Source: Mycobacterium vicinigordonae
GTDB taxonomy: Bacteria > Actinomycetota > Actinomycetes > Mycobacteriales > Mycobacteriaceae
DNA length: 64,000 nt
Reading direction: 5' to 3'
NCBI RefSeq assembly: GCF_013466425.1
Contig: NZ_CP059165.1
Span: 3,224,001-3,288,000, forward strand
Positions within the stretch are counted from its first letter, which is position 1, and the number at the start of each line of letters is the position of its first letter. Below the pieces are notes generated by a model, which worked only from the letters and a program-made list of their open reading frames with translations, was not told where the DNA came from and did no database searches. Below are positions 59,493 to 64,000 of the stretch, in pieces. Position numbers and translations under genes: made by a program.

Positions 59493-60413
59493 TTACCCGT
59501 CAAAGAGCGGTCGCAACACCTCGGCAGCCGCGGTGATTGTCCCGGGGATGTGGCCATTGGGCAGGTTGATTATCACTCCGCCCACACCGGCATCCAGGAC
59601 TCTGGTCTGAACCTGCTCGGCGACGTCCGCGGGCCCGCCGATCGCGATGCGGGCGCTCATGTTCTCGGGAACCTGGTCCGCCTTGGCGTTCTCGTCGAGG
59701 ATGACCGTCAGCATCAAGCTGGTTTCCAGGGTTGCGGGGTCGCGACCCACCTCTTCGCAACGGGCCTTGACCGCATCCATCTTGCGGGGCAGCTCGTCGA
59801 ACGCGGCAACGATGTTGAGGTGATCGGCGTAGCGGGCGGCGAGTCGGAACGTCTTCTTCTCGCCGCTTCCCCCGATCAGGACGGGCACGCGGTCGCGGTA
59901 GCGCGGTTCCGCCATCGCCGACTCGGTGCGATACCAATCTCCGGTGAACGTGGGCCGTTCACCGGAGATCATCGGCTCCAAGATTTGCAGCGCCTCCTCG
60001 AGGCGGTTGAATCTGTCGGTGAAGGTGCCGAACTCGAATCCGAGCTCACGGTGTTCGAGTTCAAACCAACCGGTTCCGATGCCCAGCACCGCCCGGCCGG
60101 CGCTAACCACGTCCAGCGTGGTGATCACCTTGGCCAGCAGGGTGGGGTTGCGGTAGGTGTTTCCGGTGACCAGCGTGCCGAGTTGCAGCCGCTCGGTGGC
60201 GGTGGCCAGCGCGCCCAGCGCGGTGTAAGCCTCCAGCATCGGCTGATCAGGCGTGCCGATCATCGGCAGTTGGTAGAAGTGGTCCATCACGAAGAGCGAG
60301 TCGTAGCCAGCCGATTCTGCCTCGCGTGCCTGCGCAATGACGGTCGGGAACAGGCTTTCCACGCCCGTTCCGTAGGAGAAGTTGGGAATCTGGAATCCAA
60401 GCCGAATAGCCAC
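59493..60413 (-). CDS. LLM-class F420-dependent oxidoreductase (Rv1855c-like)
   Basis: A 306-residue luciferase-like monooxygenase-fold protein. Typical landmarks are LGFQIPNFSYG at the start, GTLVTGNTYRNPTLLAKVITTLDVVS and GIGTGWFELEHRELG, with IGGSGEKKTFRLAARYAD for cofactor contact. F420 use is inferred from the mycobacterial members of this group. The start is GTG 60413. It is the next gene downstream of the SDR-like gene on the same strand, with 40 bp between. Confidence 0.88.
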   Translation of the reverse strand: MAIRLGFQIPNFSYGTGVESLFPTVIAQAREAESAGYDSLFVMDHFYQLPMIGTPDQPMLEAYTALGALATATERLQLGTLVTGNTYRNPTLLAKVITTLDVVSAGRAVLGIGTGWFELEHRELGFEFGTFTDRFNRLEEALQILEPMISGERPTFTGDWYRTESAMAEPRYRDRVPVLIGGSGEKKTFRLAARYADHLNIVAAFDELPRKMDAVKARCEEVGRDPATLETSLMLTVILDENAKADQVPENMSARIAIGGPADVAEQVQTRVLDAGVGGVIINLPNGHIPGTITAAAEVLRPLFDG

Positions 60414-60453
60414 GGTAACTACCGTAGCGATCGGTTTGAAAGGCCGAACAAAC

Positions 60454-61131
60454 TCAGGCGAATTGAGCCAGTGCGCCGTGGCTGACGTGCAGCGTCTGCC
60501 CGGTGATGTGGCGAGCCGCGGGCGTGGTCAAGAACAGCGACAATCTGGCGATCTCCGCTGCGACGGGTGCGGGCGTGCGCGACAGGCCCTCGTAGCCCGC
60601 CTGCACGCTGCGACCGCATGCGACCGCGTTGACGGTGATTCCGCGGATGCCGTACACCTCGGCTTGGCCGCTGACCCAGTTGGACAGAGCGGCCTTGATC
60701 GCGGCGTCGACGCTACCGGTGGCCGGGTTTTCGGGTACCACCGTGATGATGTGTCCGCCCGAGCGCAGCAGCTCGCTGACACACTGCACGGTCAGCGCTA
60801 CCGAGAGCACGGTGGCATCGAGCGTGCGGCGCCACGCGTTCGCAGTGTCGGACAACGAGTAGGTGCGCGGGTCGCCAGCGCCCCAGGTGGGCGCGGGAAC
60901 GTGGACGATGGTGTCGAGGTGATGGGGGAACAAACTCCGCGCCTCTTGCAGGCTCGCGGGGTCGGTGGTGTCGCAGACTATGGCGTCGACGTCGAGTTCC
61001 TTTGCGACGACCTCGAGATCGCCACCACGGGCACCTACCAGGGTGACCTTGTGTCCATCCTCGCGGAAACGCTCCGCAACCGCGCGCCCAAGATCGGTGT
61101 CTGCGCCAGTGACCACTACCTCCACTGCCAT
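60454..61131 (-). CDS. SDR-fold protein lacking catalytic tyrosine (Rv1856c-like)
   Basis: A 225-residue short-chain dehydrogenase-like protein, the same length as Rv1856c. The nucleotide-binding motif is VVTGADTDLGRAVA (TGxxxxxG). The catalytic YxxxK motif of the family is replaced: K146 is present but the tyrosine position is D142 in GSVDAAIKAALSNW. It may bind NAD(P) without the standard dehydrogenase chemistry. ATG 61131 is preceded by GAGGAGG. Confidence 0.88.
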   Translation of the reverse strand: MAVEVVVTGADTDLGRAVAERFREDGHKVTLVGARGGDLEVVAKELDVDAIVCDTTDPASLQEARSLFPHHLDTIVHVPAPTWGAGDPRTYSLSDTANAWRRTLDATVLSVALTVQCVSELLRSGGHIITVVPENPATGSVDAAIKAALSNWVSGQAEVYGIRGITVNAVACGRSVQAGYEGLSRTPAPVAAEIARLSLFLTTPAARHITGQTLHVSHGALAQFA

Positions 61132-61262
61132 GACCTCCTCGTGTTGGCAATTGCGGTTCATGTTACTGGACAGTAGCTATTCCACGAAACCTAGCGGCAC
61201 CGCGACGCGCGGGCGAATTGGATAACTATTCAGTCGCACCCGCCCGGCATTACGTTGTACCG

Positions 61263-62021
61263 ATGCGCCGCATCGGGTTCCTCACCGGATTGGTGACGTT
61301 ATTGCTCGTCGGCGGAGTGGCAGCGTGTCACTCCAGTTCACCATCGGGCCGGTCGATCGTGGTGTTCGCAGCCGCCTCGCTGAACAAGGTGTTCACTCAG
61401 ATCGGCGAGCGTTTCAAGGCCGACAACCCCGGGACAGACGTCAAGTTCAATTTTGCGGGATCATCCGACCTGTCCACCCAGCTCGTCGAGGGCGCGACCG
61501 CCGACGCCTTCGCCTCGGCGGATACCGCGCAGATGGACAAAGTCGCTAAAGCGGGGCTGCTGGCCTCGGATCCGGTCGCGTTCGCGGCCAACACATTGGT
61601 GATTGTGACCGCGCCGGGCAATCCCAAGCACGTTGCGTCCTTCGCCGACTTGGCCGCTCCGAGCCTCAACGTGGTCGTCTGCCAGCGCCCGGTGCCGTGC
61701 GGCGCCGCAACCGCGCGGGTCGAGGATTCCACTGGCACGCGGCTTCATCCGGTCAGCGAGGAACCTAGCGTCACCGACGCGCTCAACAAGGTCACCAGCG
61801 GACAGGCCGATGCGGCGCTCGTCTATATCACCGACGCGCGAACCGCCGGCTCGAAGGTAGCGACCGTCACGTTCCCCGAAGCTGCCGGCGCGGTGAACGT
61901 GTATCCCATCGCGACCCTGCGAAAGTCGCCGCAGTCCGAGCTGGCGCGCAAGTTCCTGGGGGTCGTCACCGGCGACGTCGGGCAGCAGATCCTGCGCGAA
62001 GCGGGCTTCGTCAAACCCTGA
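61263..62021 (+). CDS. modA: Molybdate-binding lipoprotein ModA
   Basis: A 252-residue periplasmic lipoprotein. The signal peptide ends in the lipobox GVAAC (Cys 22). Molybdate-binding landmarks are VVFAAASLNKVF, FNFAGSSDLSTQL and ATADAFASADTAQM. It captures molybdate for ModBC. ATG 61263 puts the signal peptide at the N-terminus; the frame extends to 61218 with a non-signal sequence. It starts the modABC operon. Confidence 0.93.
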   Translation: MRRIGFLTGLVTLLLVGGVAACHSSSPSGRSIVVFAAASLNKVFTQIGERFKADNPGTDVKFNFAGSSDLSTQLVEGATADAFASADTAQMDKVAKAGLLASDPVAFAANTLVIVTAPGNPKHVASFADLAAPSLNVVVCQRPVPCGAATARVEDSTGTRLHPVSEEPSVTDALNKVTSGQADAALVYITDARTAGSKVATVTFPEAAGAVNVYPIATLRKSPQSELARKFLGVVTGDVGQQILREAGFVKP

Positions 62022-62030
62022 CGGACTCTC

Positions 62031-62825
62031 GTGCACACGCCGACGGATCTGCCTCGCTGGGTCTACCTGCCCGCCGCGCTGGGGACGACGTTCGTGGGGC
62101 TTCCGCTGCTCGCGATCGCCGTGAGGGTCGATTGGCCACGGTTCTGGTCGTTGATCAGCAGCGATTCTTCGGCGGTGGCCTTGCTACTGAGCCTGAAGAC
62201 AGCGACCGCCAGCACCGCTATGTGCGTCCTGCTGGGTGTGCCGATGGCACTGATGCTGGCTCGCAGCCGGCTGCGGGTGGTGCGGCTGGTGAGGCCGTTG
62301 ATTTTGCTGCCGCTGGTGCTGCCGCCGGTGGTCGGCGGCATCGCCCTGCTCTACGCGTTCGGCCGGCTCGGTCTGCTGGGCCGCTACCTGGAGGCCGCCG
62401 GAGTCAGCATTGCCTTCAGCACCACTGCTGTGGTGATGGCGCAGACATTCGTTTCGCTGCCCTTCCTGGTGATCTCGCTGGAAGGCGCCGCGCGCACTGC
62501 CGGAGCCGACTACGAGGTGGTGGCAGCGACATTGGGTGCCCGACCCACCCGGATCTGGTGGCGAGTCACTTTGCCGCTGCTCTTGCCGGGGCTGGTGTCG
62601 GGGGCGGTGCTGGCCTTCGCCCGTTCGCTGGGAGAGTTTGGGGCCACGTTGACGTTTGCCGGGTCGTTGCAGGGAGTCACCCGCACGTTACCGCTCGAGA
62701 TCTATGTGCAGCGCGTTAATGACCCGCAAGCCGCGGTGGCACTGTCGCTTCTACTGGTGGGGGTAGCGGCGCTGGTGGTGCTGGGGCTGGGCGCACGCCG
62801 GTTGGCCGGGTCGGTCTCAAAGTAG
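62031..62825 (+). CDS. modB: Molybdate ABC transporter permease ModB
   Basis: A 264-residue membrane permease with about six helices. The EAA loop, contact for the ATPase, is [20 protein letters not shown] followed by a tryptophan-rich stretch. GTG 62031 begins 9 bases after the modA stop; modC begins 6 bases after its own stop. It forms the channel of the molybdate importer. Confidence 0.94.
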   Translation: MHTPTDLPRWVYLPAALGTTFVGLPLLAIAVRVDWPRFWSLISSDSSAVALLLSLKTATASTAMCVLLGVPMALMLARSRLRVVRLVRPLILLPLVLPPVVGGIALLYAFGRLGLLGRYLEAAGVSIAFSTTAVVMAQTFVSLPFLVISLEGAARTAGADYEVVAATLGARPTRIWWRVTLPLLLPGLVSGAVLAFARSLGEFGATLTFAGSLQGVTRTLPLEIYVQRVNDPQAAVALSLLLVGVAALVVLGLGARRLAGSVSK

Positions 62826-62831
62826 CTGGCA

Positions 62832-63920
62832 ATGAGTGATCTGGAGCTGCGCGCGGTAGTGGCCGACCGTATGGTCGACGTCGATTTCGCGGTGGCCGCC
62901 GGCGAAGTCCTGGCCGTACTGGGACCCAACGGGGCGGGAAAGTCCACCGCGTTGCACGTCATCGCCGGCCTGATCCGACCCGATGCCGGGCTGGTGCGGT
63001 TGGGGGATCGGGTGCTCACCGACACAGCAGCCAAGGTGGAGGTCGCTACGCACGACCGGAGGGTCGGGCTGCTGCTGCAGGATCCGCTTCTGTTTCCCCA
63101 CCTGAGTGTGGCCGCCAACGTCGCGTTCGGGCCGCGCAGCCGTCGCGGCATGTCGCGATCCGGCAATACTCGAGAATCTGCATTGCGCTGGCTGAGCGAG
63201 GTGGGGGCCGAGTCGCTGGCCAACCGCAAGCCCCGGCAGTTGTCCGGCGGGCAGGCCCAGCGCGTCGCGATCGCGCGGGCGCTCGCCGCCGAACCTCAAG
63301 CTCTGCTGCTCGACGAGCCGTTGACTGGCCTCGATGTGGCGGCGGCCGCCGCGGTTCGTGCGGTCCTGCGGGAGGTGGTCGCCCGCAGCGGTTGCGCAGT
63401 CATCCTGATCACCCACGACCTGCTCGACGTGCTCACGCTGGCCGACCGGGTGCTGGTTCTGGAGTCGGGTCGGGTCTGCGAGGTCGGGCCCGCCGCTGAA
63501 GTGCTGGCCGCACCAACAAGCAATTTCGGGGCCCGGATCGCCGGCGTCAACCTGGTTAGCGGAACGGTGGGCACCGACGGCGCCCTGCACACACCGGCCG
63601 GACAGATCTGGCACGGTTCGGGCTCGGGTGTGACCAGCGGCGATGCCGCGGTAGCAGTTTTCGGGCCATCGAGCGTGGCGGTGTTCCCGTCGCCGCCACA
63701 CGGCAGCCCACGCAACGCCGTCGAGGTGACGGTGTCCGGGCTGGAAACCCGCGGCCCGACCGTCCTGGTACGTGGCGCAGACCAGCCTGACGGCGCGCCC
63801 GGGTTGGCCGCCAGCATCACCGGGCAGGCCGCAGCAGAATTGCAGCTCACGCCGGGTAGGCGGGTGTGGTTCGGCGTCAAGGCCCATGAGGTGGCGCTGC
63901 ACCCCCGCCGCCGAGGATGA
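62832..63920 (+). CDS. modC: Molybdate ABC transporter ATPase ModC
   Basis: A 362-residue ATPase. Walker A GPNGAGKST, signature LSGGQAQRV, Walker B LLLDEPLTGLD and the switch histidine in LITHDLLD are all present. The C-terminal 70 residues resemble a molybdate-binding TOBE domain (SPRNAVEVTVSGLE). It powers molybdate uptake for molybdenum cofactor enzymes. The 80 bases after it to the window end hold nothing recognisable. Confidence 0.94.
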   Translation: MSDLELRAVVADRMVDVDFAVAAGEVLAVLGPNGAGKSTALHVIAGLIRPDAGLVRLGDRVLTDTAAKVEVATHDRRVGLLLQDPLLFPHLSVAANVAFGPRSRRGMSRSGNTRESALRWLSEVGAESLANRKPRQLSGGQAQRVAIARALAAEPQALLLDEPLTGLDVAAAAAVRAVLREVVARSGCAVILITHDLLDVLTLADRVLVLESGRVCEVGPAAEVLAAPTSNFGARIAGVNLVSGTVGTDGALHTPAGQIWHGSGSGVTSGDAAVAVFGPSSVAVFPSPPHGSPRNAVEVTVSGLETRGPTVLVRGADQPDGAPGLAASITGQAAAELQLTPGRRVWFGVKAHEVALHPRRRG

Positions 63921-64000
63921 GCGAATGGTGAATGAACTGGCGAGACATACCTATTCGAATGGGCAGGTCTTCCTTGCTTCACAGCGCTAACACGGTAGGT

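Overview
The window is GC-rich, slow-grower mycobacterial chromosome. It is collinear with the M. tuberculosis interval from Rv1785c (cyp143) to Rv1859 (modC), but its gene content differs, so it comes from a non-tuberculous, ESX-5-bearing species. Gene symbols are given by recognition of protein sequence and gene order; no database search was run.

Region 1 (1-16,359) is the ESX-5 type VII secretion locus: cyp143 (partial) and its ferredoxin, a PPE-PE-PPE block, PE19, esxM-esxN, espG5, eccD5, mycP5, eccE5 and eccA5. The last four overlap by a few bases and form one operon. Between the second PPE gene and PE19 lies an insertion absent from the M. tuberculosis layout: a reverse-strand PstS3-like phosphate-binding lipoprotein and a SAM methyltransferase, flanked by two closely related small secreted DUF732 proteins.

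Region 2 (16,360-24,384) is an ESX-5-associated accessory region. It carries two tandem copies of a three-gene cassette (PPE-SVP, PPE with an extra C-terminal alpha/beta module, secreted DUF732 protein), followed by mgtC. No PE gene accompanies these four PPE genes. The extra PPE module ends in a helix-strand motif that also ends MgtC. This is the most unusual part of the window.

Region 3 (24,411-33,813) holds an alpha/beta hydrolase, a sterol-desaturase-like protein (erg3), a secreted chymotrypsin-like protease, a TetR regulator, a VOC protein coupled to an FAD dehydrogenase, a BacA-like ABC transporter and ilvG.

Region 4 (33,893-45,614) is a conserved block: secA2, pgsA2, two DUF881 proteins around a small membrane protein, gcvH, garA, two MerR regulators around a DUF151 nuclease-like gene, a tandem glycine riboswitch and gcvB. 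The glycine cleavage genes gcvH and gcvB, the riboswitch and the FHA regulator GarA lie close together.

Region 5 (45,640-63,920) has a VWA/solute-binding membrane protein, glcB, two CNNM/CBS membrane proteins, guaB1, gnd1 and a BlaR-like/BlaI pair. Next come an intergenic region that looks like the iron-regulated small RNA MrsI, a thioesterase, ndh, an F420-type oxidoreductase, an SDR-like protein and modABC. The urease operon that separates the thioesterase from ndh in M. tuberculosis is absent. No tRNA, rRNA, CRISPR array or insertion sequence was recognised.
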